Positions 24,591 to 32,058 of a stretch of DNA of 37,678 nt are shown here, in pieces (within the stretch, counting starts at the first letter, position 1; the number at the start of each line of letters is the position of its first letter). Position numbers and translations under genes: made by a program. This stretch comes from Methanobacteriota archaeon (GTDB taxonomy: Archaea; Thermoplasmatota; Poseidoniia; Poseidoniales; Thalassarchaeaceae): positions 1-37,678 of the forward strand of contig PSPX01000010.1 of the NCBI GenBank assembly GCA_004195715.1, read 5' to 3'. Under the pieces are notes generated by a model. It was not told where the DNA came from. It worked only from the letters and a program-made list of their open reading frames with translations, and ran no database searches.

Positions 24591-25387
24591 CCGTACATTG
24601 AGCCAGGAGCATCCCCGGTCTCACTGGGTGGGTTGAGGTGCACAGCCATCATCTCGCGAATCTCGCCCTCAATTCTCTGCGCCTCTGCTAACAGTGGCTC
24701 GGGATCTAAATGCACGGCAGGAAGTAGGTCGTCGAGACACTCAATGATACGAGCCGCCGCTCTGGCATCTGGCATACTGCCACCAATCTCGCCGTCAGAC
24801 TCTGCAAGGATTGCCATCACGTCAATCTCCCGTCTCCTACCTTCTCCCATCATGACCCCGGTGATGCCCCCGACAACACCCTGTTTCAGCAGTGGCACCC
24901 CAAGTTCCTTCAGAGTATTGTGCGAGACATCGGTGGAACCTATCCCGAGAATGGTCTCGTCACTCCGGTCATCGTCGAAAATAGAGTGCTGCTGCCCGAT
25001 TCCCTGTGCGTACGAGTCGATTAGAATAGTCGCCCCTACTCCATTCTCCGTGCACCAATCGAGCAGAGTGTCAGCCAGAGGCAGATTCAGTTCTGGGATG
25101 ACTTGGATCTCGGATGCTATCAGGACCACCTTGTCGCATTTCTCCATAGTGCAGATAGGATCCCCCGAGTAGAATCTCATCGGCGGCAATGGCTTGCCGT
25201 CTTGGACTAGGCAGACAGGAGGGAGCTTGGGGTGCCTGACACCTCCGACCATCTCCAGATTCAGCTTGTCGACGAGATAGTGCGCCACGATGCTACTGAC
25301 GAAACCAATCGATGGAAAGCAACTGACGACTAGGGCGCCAGCTGCATTAACATCCGAGTTCACCTCTACCTTCGGTGCCTCCGTCAT
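24587..25387 (-). CDS. PAC2-family protein, probable proteasome assembly chaperone, with C-terminal HbYX tripeptide
   Basis: 266 residues of the PAC2 superfamily (proteasome assembly chaperone 2; archaeal PbaA/PbaB). Seen: LVVSCFPSIGFVSSIVAHYLVDKLNLEMVG at the start, HPKLPPVCLVQDGKP, a DKVVLIASEI strand, a GATILIDSYAQG segment, and LLKQGVVGGITGVMMGEG followed by DVMAILAESDGE, matching the family core. The protein ends in Met-Tyr-Gly, which fits hydrophobic-Tyr-any, the HbYX motif by which proteasome activators and PbaA-type chaperones insert into alpha-ring pockets. This supports a role in 20S proteasome assembly or as an adaptor. The long acidic helix before the tail could act as a flexible arm. 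A paralogue lies 5 kb away without the motif. The ATG start is unambiguous. Confidence 0.85.
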   Translation of the reverse strand: MTEAPKVEVNSDVNAAGALVVSCFPSIGFVSSIVAHYLVDKLNLEMVGGVRHPKLPPVCLVQDGKPLPPMRFYSGDPICTMEKCDKVVLIASEIQVIPELNLPLADTLLDWCTENGVGATILIDSYAQGIGQQHSIFDDDRSDETILGIGSTDVSHNTLKELGVPLLKQGVVGGITGVMMGEGRRREIDVMAILAESDGEIGGSMPDARAAARIIECLDDLLPAVHLDPEPLLAEAQRIEGEIREMMAVHLNPPSETGDAPGSMYG

Positions 25388-25451
25388 GTTGCGTAATCTC
25401 AGCCAATGATGTTAATCGTTGTCACGCCCGGACCCACCTTGAGGGAGAGGC

Positions 25452-26606
25452 TTGGAAGAAGGGTTCACTGCGCACCAACTCTCACCCTCTTCGTGGAATC
25501 GCTACGAGGATTGTCCTCGTAAGTACTGGCTCTCGCGACAACGACTTCCTCGCAAGGCCAGCATGCCTGCTGCCATGGGTACAGCAGTGCACAACTCTGT
25601 TGAGGACCTGTGCAACCTCGACCTTTCTGACAGGGAGAACTCCGAGGCCGGCTGGCTCCCTCCAACATCGAAAGCAGTCCTTGATCGCCATTGGTCTCTC
25701 GAACGTGACATCTTCCTTGCGACTCCGCGCCACCCCAGATGGAAGGACGAGATGATTACCAAAGCACACGATGGCCTCGTCGGAGCGCTAAACATTCTAT
25801 TCTCCAAGTCTAACATGGGCAAGGTAGGACTCTCTGAGGTTACTGTTGGCCAGTGGAAGCAGGTTCAGGACATTGTGCTGGCTAATGAGGGAACTCTAGT
25901 GTCCGAGTGCGGCCGTTTGATGGGGCGTCTCGATCTGCTGGTATCCGACCTCGACGAGAACGGTAAATCGAGGGGTTGGATAGTCGCTGATCTCAAGACC
26001 GGAAACCCTCCCAAGCAGAAACTCAACGAGAAGGTCAGCCGTCAACTCAGGTTCTACCGGGACCTGTTGAAGGAAATCAATCCAGATCACCCTCCGGTCT
26101 ACGCCGAGGGCTGGTACTCGTCGAACCAGACCGTGCACCGTGCCGACGGCCCCTCGATTCTCGACGATGCTTTTGCAGCCTGGGAGGGTATGAGGTTCAC
26201 AGAGGAGCCTTTGGAAGGCACCCCTGGAGAGGTGCAGTGCGGGTTTTGCGAGTGGAAGGCCTGGTGCCCAGTGTGGTGGACTGCGAGGAGGGACGGCATT
26301 CTCCCTCCGGGCAGCATGTTCCGCGATGAAGTGGTCAGCACTGTCAGGTTCGATCCCGAGTCAGGCGCCGCACTGTTTGAGCGAATGCCACCAATCGGAG
26401 TCGACGGTGAGCTGGGGCATTCAGACCACCGCTTCGGAGCCATTCTGCGTGACCAAGCACTCGACCAGATGCGCGAACTGATGGATTCGGGCTACGATGG
26501 GGCGATATTTCTTGGCAGCGTCAGGGTGGATGGCAAGATAGTCCACCTCGGAGACTGGTGTGAGGTACTCCCGTGGACACCACTGCTCAAGTCAGTCAGA
26601 GAATGA
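25452..26606 (+). CDS. PD-(D/E)XK nuclease, RecB/Cas4-like, with Fe-S cluster cysteines
   Basis: 384 residues from TTG 25452, the only start before the conserved N-terminus; GAGGGAG lies 4 bases upstream. The order of motifs is that of RecB/AddB/Cas4 nucleases: LSPSSWNRYEDCPRKYWL (with C21), GTAVH (H47), GRLDLL (D161), VADLKTG (D180 and K182, the D-x-K core), QLRFY (Q198, Y202), then CGFCEWKAWC with C263, C266 and C272. The four Cys probably hold a [4Fe-4S] cluster pinning the nuclease lobe. The last 100 residues add a beta-rich OB-like domain. It lacks a helicase domain, and no CRISPR array or cas gene is present, so a DNA-repair/resection nuclease is favoured over CRISPR adaptation. Its 3' end overlaps a convergent DnaQ-like exonuclease by 15 bp. 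Confidence 0.87.
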   Translation: MEEGFTAHQLSPSSWNRYEDCPRKYWLSRQRLPRKASMPAAMGTAVHNSVEDLCNLDLSDRENSEAGWLPPTSKAVLDRHWSLERDIFLATPRHPRWKDEMITKAHDGLVGALNILFSKSNMGKVGLSEVTVGQWKQVQDIVLANEGTLVSECGRLMGRLDLLVSDLDENGKSRGWIVADLKTGNPPKQKLNEKVSRQLRFYRDLLKEINPDHPPVYAEGWYSSNQTVHRADGPSILDDAFAAWEGMRFTEEPLEGTPGEVQCGFCEWKAWCPVWWTARRDGILPPGSMFRDEVVSTVRFDPESGAALFERMPPIGVDGELGHSDHRFGAILRDQALDQMRELMDSGYDGAIFLGSVRVDGKIVHLGDWCEVLPWTPLLKSVRE

Positions 26607-27158
26607 GTCAAGCAAGTCGTCGACCGAACCTCGGAACTTGTTGGGGTAGGCCTGCATTATCCTCCACAGCAGCAACAGCGTTGCACCCGCATCCACATCG
26701 GCCTGATGCCTCCTCTCCATAGCTATCCCGAATCTATGGCAGAGGTGTCCCAGCGTGTGCCGCCCCGGTATTCTCAGTCTTCTCGCTAGGACCAGAGTGT
26801 CGATGATAGCCCGGGGACGCGGAGTTTCGACACCGGCGCGCATGCACTCCATCTCGAGGAAGCGCCAGTCAAACTGCAGCACATTGTGTCCTACGATGAC
26901 TGAGTCCTCCACTATCGAAGAAATCTCTGCGATGTGCTGGGAGAAGTCACTCACCTCTCTGACATCATCATCGGTTATGCCGTGCACTTTAGTGGTCTCA
27001 GCAGGAATCCTCACTCTTGGGTTGACTAGCGACTGTAGATTGATGTGGCTACCATCTGCGTCGCTGCCGATAAACGCAAATTGCACGATCCTGTCAGATC
27101 TGTGGCTGAAGCCGGTGGTCTCGAGGTCGAAACCAAGCACTCTGTAGCCAGTGAGCAT
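26592..27158 (-). CDS. DnaQ-like 3'-5' exonuclease (DEDDh)
   Basis: 188 residues from ATG 27158; an in-frame GTG at 27170 would add four. Exonuclease motifs: GFDLETTG (D11, E13), GHNVLQFDW (D97) and HQADVDA (H151, D156; the H-x4-D form of DEDDh enzymes), with a KVHGITDDDV segment typical of the DNA polymerase III epsilon/RNase T superfamily. All four metal ligands and the general-base His are present, so it should be an active 3'-5' exonuclease on DNA or RNA. It is a stand-alone domain with no polymerase or UvrC-like fusion, so proofreading, RNA trimming or repair are all possible. It is convergent with and overlaps a RecB-like nuclease gene and is divergent from the PKD lipoprotein gene. Confidence 0.9.
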   Translation of the reverse strand: MLTGYRVLGFDLETTGFSHRSDRIVQFAFIGSDADGSHINLQSLVNPRVRIPAETTKVHGITDDDVREVSDFSQHIAEISSIVEDSVIVGHNVLQFDWRFLEMECMRAGVETPRPRAIIDTLVLARRLRIPGRHTLGHLCHRFGIAMERRHQADVDAGATLLLLWRIMQAYPNKFRGSVDDLLDSFSD

Positions 27159-27194
27159 TGCGCCAGACACACCATCTGCTGAGCGGCACCGTCC

Positions 27195-28439
27195 ATGAAC
27201 TCTCGTAAACCGCGCGGCAACGAGCCGGTTTCCAACAGCCCTATGAGTGGTCAGTTCGACAGTGTGCGCATGACTGGAAGCACTAGAGGCGTCTCGTCAG
27301 CAATCGTGATGATGCTGCTCGTGACCAGTCTAGTCGGCTGCTCGGGCCTCAGTTCGACAACTCCCAATGCCAGAATCAGTGCTGACCAACAGGAGATTAA
27401 CATCGGCGAGACGGTGAATTTCGACGCTAGGGAGTCTACCACCCCCGAACCCACTTTCATTGACGAGTACCGCTGGGACTTCGGCGATGGCGAGTCCCGT
27501 GACACCAAGCAGGGCATAGTGAGCCACACCTTCGAATTGGCCGGGAATCACGAGGTCGAGGTCACTGTGCTCAATGACAACGGCGAGGTCGATAGGGCCT
27601 CACTGACCATCTTTGTGAACTCCCCTCCCACCATCGAAATCGAAATGCCCACCTACGTTAGAGCCGGCGAGACGGCTAGGCTCGACGCAAGCGGTTCGTC
27701 CGATCCTGAGGGAGCCTCTGTCGAATTCATATGGGACTTCGACCTAGGCACGGACTCTGACGGAGACGGTGAGAAGACCAACGATGCCGACTCTTCCTCG
27801 TCCTACGTCGACCTCTCCATCGACATCTCGGGAAACCGCACCGGCTCAGTTTCGGTAATCGACGACAAGGGGGCCATGAGGACAGAGGTCTGGAGCCTGA
27901 TGGTCATTTCACGCACTTTCAACGTGGTCTGGGAGGAGCAGCACGTAGAGTTCGATTGGTCAGGATACCTAGAGCAGGGCCAGAGCTACGATATTAACCA
28001 CGAACCGGGAGCAGGCGCGAGGATAATACAGGTCAACGCGACTCTAATACTCGCAAGGGACCTGCTTCCCGTAATGTGGCCCGAGGACAATTTCACACTG
28101 TCACTCAGCGTCCCCGCTTCTGGTTGGAGCACCTTCGTCTCAACCCATCATGACAACTTCACCGAGAACGCCAGTGGTAGTTTAGATCGAGGTGAAATGA
28201 ACTCACATCCAGAGAGCGGCTACACCATCACCGCCGACTCCTCCGATGGGCTGGTCGAGGCACTGTTGAACGAACCAGGCGAGCGCTTCGGACAGGGTAC
28301 TTGGTACTGGACCATCACTGCTGACCAGTGCGACCCCGATCTACCGGTGGATGGTGTAGATCCTGACCAGGGCAACGACTGGGAGTTAGTGGTCGAGTTC
28401 GTCATACTAGTGCCGCGAGTCAGCGAGATCGGCGTGTGA
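27195..28439 (+). CDS. PKD-domain lipoprotein
   Basis: 414 residues from ATG 27195 (ATG 27243 or 27270 would give shorter, more usual signal peptides). A hydrophobic stretch ends in LVTSLVGCSG, a lipobox with the Cys at residue 49, indicating lipid anchoring on the outer face of the membrane. Two PKD/Ig-like modules follow: one with YRWDFGDGESRDT and HTFELAGNHEVEVTVLNDNGEVD, another with LDASGSSDPEGASVEFIWDFD, containing a TDSDGDGEKTND Ca2+-like loop. The C-terminal 180 residues are beta-rich with several N-x-S/T sequons and have no family I recognise. PKD domains mediate protein-protein or polysaccharide contacts in archaeal surface proteins and secreted enzymes. No catalytic motif is seen. 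Promoter shared divergently with the exonuclease gene, 36 bp between starts. Confidence 0.78.
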   Translation: MNSRKPRGNEPVSNSPMSGQFDSVRMTGSTRGVSSAIVMMLLVTSLVGCSGLSSTTPNARISADQQEINIGETVNFDARESTTPEPTFIDEYRWDFGDGESRDTKQGIVSHTFELAGNHEVEVTVLNDNGEVDRASLTIFVNSPPTIEIEMPTYVRAGETARLDASGSSDPEGASVEFIWDFDLGTDSDGDGEKTNDADSSSSYVDLSIDISGNRTGSVSVIDDKGAMRTEVWSLMVISRTFNVVWEEQHVEFDWSGYLEQGQSYDINHEPGAGARIIQVNATLILARDLLPVMWPEDNFTLSLSVPASGWSTFVSTHHDNFTENASGSLDRGEMNSHPESGYTITADSSDGLVEALLNEPGERFGQGTWYWTITADQCDPDLPVDGVDPDQGNDWELVVEFVILVPRVSEIGV

Positions 28440-28443
28440 GTCC

Positions 28444-28459
28444 CGCACGTCTTCGTGCG
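28444..28459 (+). terminator. Hairpin after the PKD lipoprotein gene
   Basis: CGCACG-TCTT-CGTGCG, a perfect 6-bp stem with a 4-nt loop, 4 bp after the stop codon. No T-run, so termination is a guess. Confidence 0.4.
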
Positions 28460-28491
28460 AAGGGCTTTGAACTCGGCAGCGATGGCGCTTC

Positions 28492-28845
28492 ATGGTCAAG
28501 TCGATGGAGATAACTAAGGTCTCCATTCGCAACCGACTCGTCGTCGATGCAGAGGTCCGGATGAGTGATCCCAAGGATTACGACTTCTCACCAAGAGCCG
28601 ACATTGAGGGCAGCACACTGAGTCTGTGTAACGAGGGCGACGAGGGTGCTGCAACCTCTATCGAGTTGGACTCCGAGCAGCTGAATACGGCTGAGAGGGA
28701 CCGCATGCTAGAGTTACGTGTCAAATTCGCAGTTGAGGGGATGCATGGAGTGTTGACTCACAAGACCAAGAATACCAGAATCGCACCCAACGCCAAGAAA
28801 CTGGCTGAGCCACGCTGGAAGACCGTGCTTCCCCTAAGCATGTGA
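28492..28845 (+). CDS. Small protein of unknown function
   Basis: 117 residues from ATG 28492 (ATG 28504, MEITKVSIRNR, is an alternative). It reads as a small alpha/beta protein: an N-terminal beta-strand segment (ITKVSIRNRLVVDAEVRMS), an acidic middle, an amphipathic helix (LNTAERDRMLELRVKFAVEGM) and a basic tail (HKTKNTRIAPNAKKLAEPRWK). No signal peptide, membrane helix or catalytic motif; family not recognised. It lies between the PKD lipoprotein and two tRNA-Arg genes on the same strand. The charge pattern resembles neighbouring genuine genes, which supports it being real. Confidence 0.6.
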   Translation: MVKSMEITKVSIRNRLVVDAEVRMSDPKDYDFSPRADIEGSTLSLCNEGDEGAATSIELDSEQLNTAERDRMLELRVKFAVEGMHGVLTHKTKNTRIAPNAKKLAEPRWKTVLPLSM

Positions 28846-28896
28846 TGCTTCAGATACCGTCGGGGTTAAACAGAGACCTCCGGTCGAAATGACGCT

Positions 28897-28973
28897 GGAC
28901 CCATAGTGTAGCCTGGATATCACATGAGCTTGCGGAGCTTGTAACCCGTGTTCGAATCGCGGTGGGTCCGCCA
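28897..28973 (+). tRNA. tRNA-Arg (anticodon GCG), CCA encoded
   Basis: Complete cloverleaf. Acceptor GGACCCA (28897-28903) pairs with TGGGTCC; discriminator G at 28970; CCA at 28971-28973. Anticodon stem TGAGC/GCTTG with loop TTGCGGA; anticodon GCG at 28932-28934, reading CGC and CGU. T arm CCGTG-TTCGAAT-CGCGG. A U13/U22 mismatch in the D arm is shared with the other tRNAs here. No intron. Confidence 0.93.
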
Positions 28974-29035
28974 TCCTGGAGTCAGTGCCCAGCATGCGAC
29001 CGATTCAATTACTGAGGGGCTTTGGAGGCGTCACT

Positions 29036-29112
29036 GGACCCATAGTGTAGCCTGGATATCACTCTAGCCTCCGGAGCTGGAAACCCGTGTTCGAATCGCG
29101 GTGGGTCCGCCA
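29036..29112 (+). tRNA. tRNA-Arg (anticodon CCG), CCA encoded
   Basis: Acceptor (29036-29042), D arm and T arm are identical to those of the tRNA-Arg 62 bp upstream; differences lie in the anticodon arm and variable loop. Anticodon stem CTAGC/GCTGG, anticodon CCG at 29071-29073, reading CGG. Discriminator G at 29109, CCA at 29110-29112. An evident tandem duplication with anticodon change. Confidence 0.93.
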
Positions 29113-29157
29113 CTATAGTGAGGGAGCGTTCAAGCACGAACCCCCCGAGGCTGCAAC

Positions 29158-29574
29158 ATGGCATTCACCTCACAGCGCCGTGTCGACTTCCCGATGATTG
29201 ACATGGCTCGAATCATCTACTACCCCCAGTTCTGGGACCTAGCGCACCGGTTCTACGAAGAGTCATGGGAGCACTCCTGTGGTATGCACTACAACACCAT
29301 CCTGCACGAGCATGGCATCGGCTTCCCTCTAGTGCACAGTGATGCCCAGTTTCTCCATCCTCTGGCCTATGGTGACACCGTGCACTGTACCATAACAGTC
29401 CCACGCATAGGCAACACCTCTATCTCGTGGAGATACGAGTTCCGCAATCAGGACGATGTACTGTGCTGGACCTCGGATCAGGTCACAGTATGTGTCGATA
29501 TGAACAATGTCAAGGAGAAAGTCAGAGTCCCCGAATGGATGCGAGATGGCCTTGCCAAGATGGCACCTGAATGA
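29158..29574 (+). CDS. Hotdog-fold acyl-CoA thioesterase (4HBT/YbgC-like)
   Basis: 138 residues, the usual single-hotdog length. The N-terminus shows the 4-hydroxybenzoyl-CoA thioesterase signature: VDFPMIDMARIIYYPQFWDLAHRFYEESW, where the Asp of MIDMARIIYYP occupies the catalytic position of YbgC/FadM enzymes. It is followed by the LVHSDAQFLHPLAYGDTVHCTITV beta segment and RYEFRNQDDVL. Such proteins hydrolyse acyl-CoA or aromatic-CoA thioesters as cytosolic tetramers. It could release CoA from intermediates of the acyl-CoA pathway seen at the left of the window, but it is not adjacent to that cluster. It follows the second tRNA-Arg by 45 bp and its stop abuts the stop of the convergent pentapeptide-repeat gene. 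Confidence 0.87.
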   Translation: MAFTSQRRVDFPMIDMARIIYYPQFWDLAHRFYEESWEHSCGMHYNTILHEHGIGFPLVHSDAQFLHPLAYGDTVHCTITVPRIGNTSISWRYEFRNQDDVLCWTSDQVTVCVDMNNVKEKVRVPEWMRDGLAKMAPE

Positions 29575-29961
29575 CTACTTTCTCGGCCACTTCTTGGCGA
29601 GCGCTTTACTCAACGATTCATCCATAGTCGCATCCCACCAGTTGGCATCCCGCCAGACGGCGTACTTGCCACGAATCCCCCTCATGTCGGCGCCATCAAG
29701 ACGAGCTCCTTGCAAGTTAGAGAGTCCTAGGTTGGCCTTAATCATCCGCGCTCCTCGCAGGTCGGCGCCGTCCAGTGCTGCCATCTTCAGATTGGCCCGC
29801 TTCAGCGAGGCGTCACGCAGGTCGCTGCCTGACAGGTTTGCTTTCTCGAGGTCAGCCCCATCAAAGATGGCGCGCCGCAAATCAGCGCCTGAGAGATTAA
29901 CCTCGCGCAGGTCCCGACCTACATGCGAGGTGTAAGACAGGTCCTTGGCGGATTCAGTCAC
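29575..29961 (-). CDS. Pentapeptide-repeat protein
   Basis: 128 residues from GTG 29961. From about residue 16 to 95 it consists of tandem A(D/N)LxX pentapeptides (LSGADLRRAIFDGADLEKAN, LSGSDLRDASLKRANLKMAA, and further units with LDGADLRGARM and LQGARLDGADMRG). These fold into a right-handed quadrilateral beta-helix. Some members (Qnr, MfpA) mimic DNA and bind gyrase; most have unknown function. No signal peptide is seen, so it is probably cytosolic. The C-terminal 30 residues are basic and Trp-rich. About 16 repeats is short for a Qnr-type protein. It precedes the convergent thioesterase with abutting stops and follows the unknown CxxC gene by 9 bp. Confidence 0.88.
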   Translation of the reverse strand: MTESAKDLSYTSHVGRDLREVNLSGADLRRAIFDGADLEKANLSGSDLRDASLKRANLKMAALDGADLRGARMIKANLGLSNLQGARLDGADMRGIRGKYAVWRDANWWDATMDESLSKALAKKWPRK

Positions 29962-29970
29962 AAGCTCAAC

Positions 29971-30525
29971 TCACAGCGACATGTTCTCAAGATGGTCGCG
30001 GCCGGCATCGGTTAGTACCACGAAACGATTCTTCTCTCGTTGATCGCCGGGATACTCGAGTAGCGCTGTCCCTCCTTCCAGCATCCTGTTGATGTACAGC
30101 GACATGTTCCACTTATCGATATCCTCCTCGCCCCACTTCGCGCTCTGGACTATCAGCCTCTTGATGTCCCTAGGAGGTGTGTCAGCCTCCTTCTCAACAG
30201 ACCTTAGGTAATGGATGGCTGCGAGTATCACGTCGCTCTTCTTGTCGATACCGCAGGTCTCCATGAGCCGCCTGAAGGCAGACCCCCGCTCCGGAATGCC
30301 TGATTTGAGCGCCACTTCGCGAGCCCGCTCGAGAGCCTCCTGTCTGGCTAGGCGAATCCTCGAGAGAGTAGACTGCCAGGTGTCCTGCTTGGTGATATTG
30401 AGCCAAGCGTCATTGACTTCGCGGGCTGAGCCCGAGAGGTCAATCTCTTCAGATCCAGCCTTAATGTAAATTCTGCCCACTCCACTGCTGCCAACTCCGG
30501 TCATACAGTCCCCGCAAAGCTTCAT
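29971..30525 (-). CDS. CxxC-start protein with C-terminal winged-helix-like region, unknown function
   Basis: 184 residues from ATG 30525 (ATG 30504 would remove the first seven, including the CxxC). It begins MKLCGDCMTGVGSSG, a lone C-x2-C pair. Then a short RIYIKAGSEEIDLSGSAREVNDAW segment, a basic helix (RIRLARQEALERAREVALKSG) and an LETCGIDKK-like helical middle (RLMETCGIDKKSDVILAAIHYLRS). The last 70 residues (INRMLEGGTALLEYP, KNRFVVLTDAGRDHLENM) look like a winged helix-turn-helix with its wing. A DNA- or RNA-binding regulator is plausible but not proven. Family not recognised. It lies 9 bp upstream of the pentapeptide gene, probably in one operon. Confidence 0.65.
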   Translation of the reverse strand: MKLCGDCMTGVGSSGVGRIYIKAGSEEIDLSGSAREVNDAWLNITKQDTWQSTLSRIRLARQEALERAREVALKSGIPERGSAFRRLMETCGIDKKSDVILAAIHYLRSVEKEADTPPRDIKRLIVQSAKWGEEDIDKWNMSLYINRMLEGGTALLEYPGDQREKNRFVVLTDAGRDHLENMSL

Positions 30526-30634
30526 CGGTGTTAATTTGTCGCAGTGTTCTTTAACAATCAGAGTGGCGAATCAGGGGCATTATCGACATCTCTTCAACGT
30601 GGGATTCAATAATCCTCGATTGGGGGGACAGTCC

Positions 30635-31405
30635 ATGGACGAGTACTCGAGCGGCGCCTACCCCCTCGTATTGCATGCTGATGCGGACCCGAATCGCTTG
30701 GGCGGTACCGCAATCTGTGGATTCTCTACTGTTGGCTCTGTGGGGGTCATCGCTACCTCACATCTCATCCAGACCTTAGAGCTCAGTCCGATGGGCACGG
30801 TGATGCACCCGAAGTTCCCCGCCATCGCACTAATTCACGACTCGGTTCCTAAGCATCCTGTCAGGGTGTATCAGGGAGACGGCATAGGCGTGTTCACAGC
30901 AGAGATACAGTTCCCCAGCGAGAATGACGTGTATTTTGGTGAGACCGTCATGGAGTGGTTCACCAAGGGCGGTTTCGACCGACTCATCGTAATCGACGGT
31001 GTGGTCAGCAATGATTTGGGCATCAAGGAGGATAGTGATTTGTGGGGAGTCGCATCTACACGGATGAGTCGCGACCAACTTGACGACGCTGGCATCCAAC
31101 AGATACAGCAAGGCATTGTTGCCGGTATCGCCGGCTATCTGATTGCCGAAGGCGAGCGCAGAGGGTTGGACGTGACGGCCTTGCTTGCTGAGTGCAACCC
31201 GATGTACCCCGACGCCAGAGCCGCACTGATTGCCGTTGAGGGGCTGAGCGAGCTGATGGACCGTGAGATTCCTGTGCAGGGGCTGCTCGACGATGCGCGA
31301 AACATCGAGGAGAGGGTCAGGGAGGCATTCGAGAGGGCTCAAGCGATGGCGCTGCCCGCTCCCAGTGATGATGACGATGAGGACGACGTTCCGATGGTCC
31401 GCTGA
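30635..31405 (+). CDS. PAC2-family protein (second paralogue)
   Basis: 256 residues from ATG 30635, which is preceded by TGGGGGGACAG; the open frame extends to 30536, but the added residues are not family-like. Core PAC2 features: AICGFSTVGSVGVIATSHLIQTLELSPMG, HPKFPAIALIHDSVPKHPVRVYQGDG, a DRLIVIDGVVSNDLG strand and IVAGIAGYLIAEGERRGLDVTALLAECN followed by PDARAALIAVEGL. The architecture matches the PAC2 gene at 24587-25387, so the two are paralogues that may pair as PbaA and PbaB-type partners do. Unlike that gene, this one ends in an acidic DDDDEDD patch and PMVR, with no HbYX tripeptide. Role in proteasome assembly is inferred from the family. Confidence 0.82.
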   Translation: MDEYSSGAYPLVLHADADPNRLGGTAICGFSTVGSVGVIATSHLIQTLELSPMGTVMHPKFPAIALIHDSVPKHPVRVYQGDGIGVFTAEIQFPSENDVYFGETVMEWFTKGGFDRLIVIDGVVSNDLGIKEDSDLWGVASTRMSRDQLDDAGIQQIQQGIVAGIAGYLIAEGERRGLDVTALLAECNPMYPDARAALIAVEGLSELMDREIPVQGLLDDARNIEERVREAFERAQAMALPAPSDDDDEDDVPMVR

Positions 31406-31407
31406 CT

Positions 31408-31971
31408 CTAGTAAAACGGATTTGTACCTGCAGCATGATCGGTGGCGTCGACCACCTCGGAAATCCCCGGAACACCATCCTTGATCATGACCTCGACCCC
31501 CTGTTTGAGAGTCACATCCACCATGCCACAGCCCTGACAGCCGCCCCCGAAGGCGATAATGGCCTTACCATCATCCACCCCTATCAGGTCGACATGTCCG
31601 CCGTGCGAAGCGACCACCGGGTTGACCTCGCTGGCGATGATGTCTGCGACCGCATTGGAGAGCTCGTCCACCCATAGTGGATTGGGATTGTCAAAGCTGA
31701 AGCCGCCACCCATCAACGTCTCCTTGTAGTCAAGCGTGGTACCCTCGAGGTACTGAGCACTTCTGGCTGCGACGAACACCTTCATGTTCTCGATCTCCAA
31801 TTCGATGTCGTTCTCCTTGCGATCATCGGAGCCAATGAACTGAAGATCGTACAGGAATCCCTTGGGCCCCCTTCCAACGATCTCGACCCTGAGCACGAGC
31901 TCACTCGCCTCTTCTGCCTGCTCTGCGAACTGGTCCAGCATTTCACGCGCCTTCGGACTGATGCTCAGCAT
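31408..31971 (-). CDS. nfuA: NfuA-like iron-sulfur cluster carrier
   Basis: 187 residues from ATG 31971 (a TTG at 31980 is possible). Two domains, as in bacterial NfuA (about 191 aa): an N-terminal degenerate A-type (IscA-like) domain starting MLSISPKAREMLDQFAEQ with its cluster Cys replaced (GGGFSFDNPNP), and a C-terminal Nfu domain with GGCQGCGMVDVTLKQGVE, where C145 and C148 bind the [4Fe-4S] cluster at the dimer interface. It delivers clusters to client apoproteins; the RecB-like nuclease and MoaA in this window are potential clients. The end (ATDHAAGTNPFY) is NfuA-like too. It converges with the PAC2 gene 2 bp away and is divergent from moaA. Confidence 0.9.
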   Translation of the reverse strand: MLSISPKAREMLDQFAEQAEEASELVLRVEIVGRGPKGFLYDLQFIGSDDRKENDIELEIENMKVFVAARSAQYLEGTTLDYKETLMGGGFSFDNPNPLWVDELSNAVADIIASEVNPVVASHGGHVDLIGVDDGKAIIAFGGGCQGCGMVDVTLKQGVEVMIKDGVPGISEVVDATDHAAGTNPFY

Positions 31972-32058
31972 GGTGCTCAATAGCCGTCTGGTGCAGCTCT
32001 CTATTCAAACTGTCCGAGTGCAGGCAAGCCTCATCATCAAGACACCCCACGCCGAAAC

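Noticed and set aside
25452-26606. Cas4 of a CRISPR-Cas system
   Set aside because: Motifs fit Cas4/RecB in general, but there is no cas1/cas2, no repeat-spacer array, and the protein is about twice the length of Cas4.
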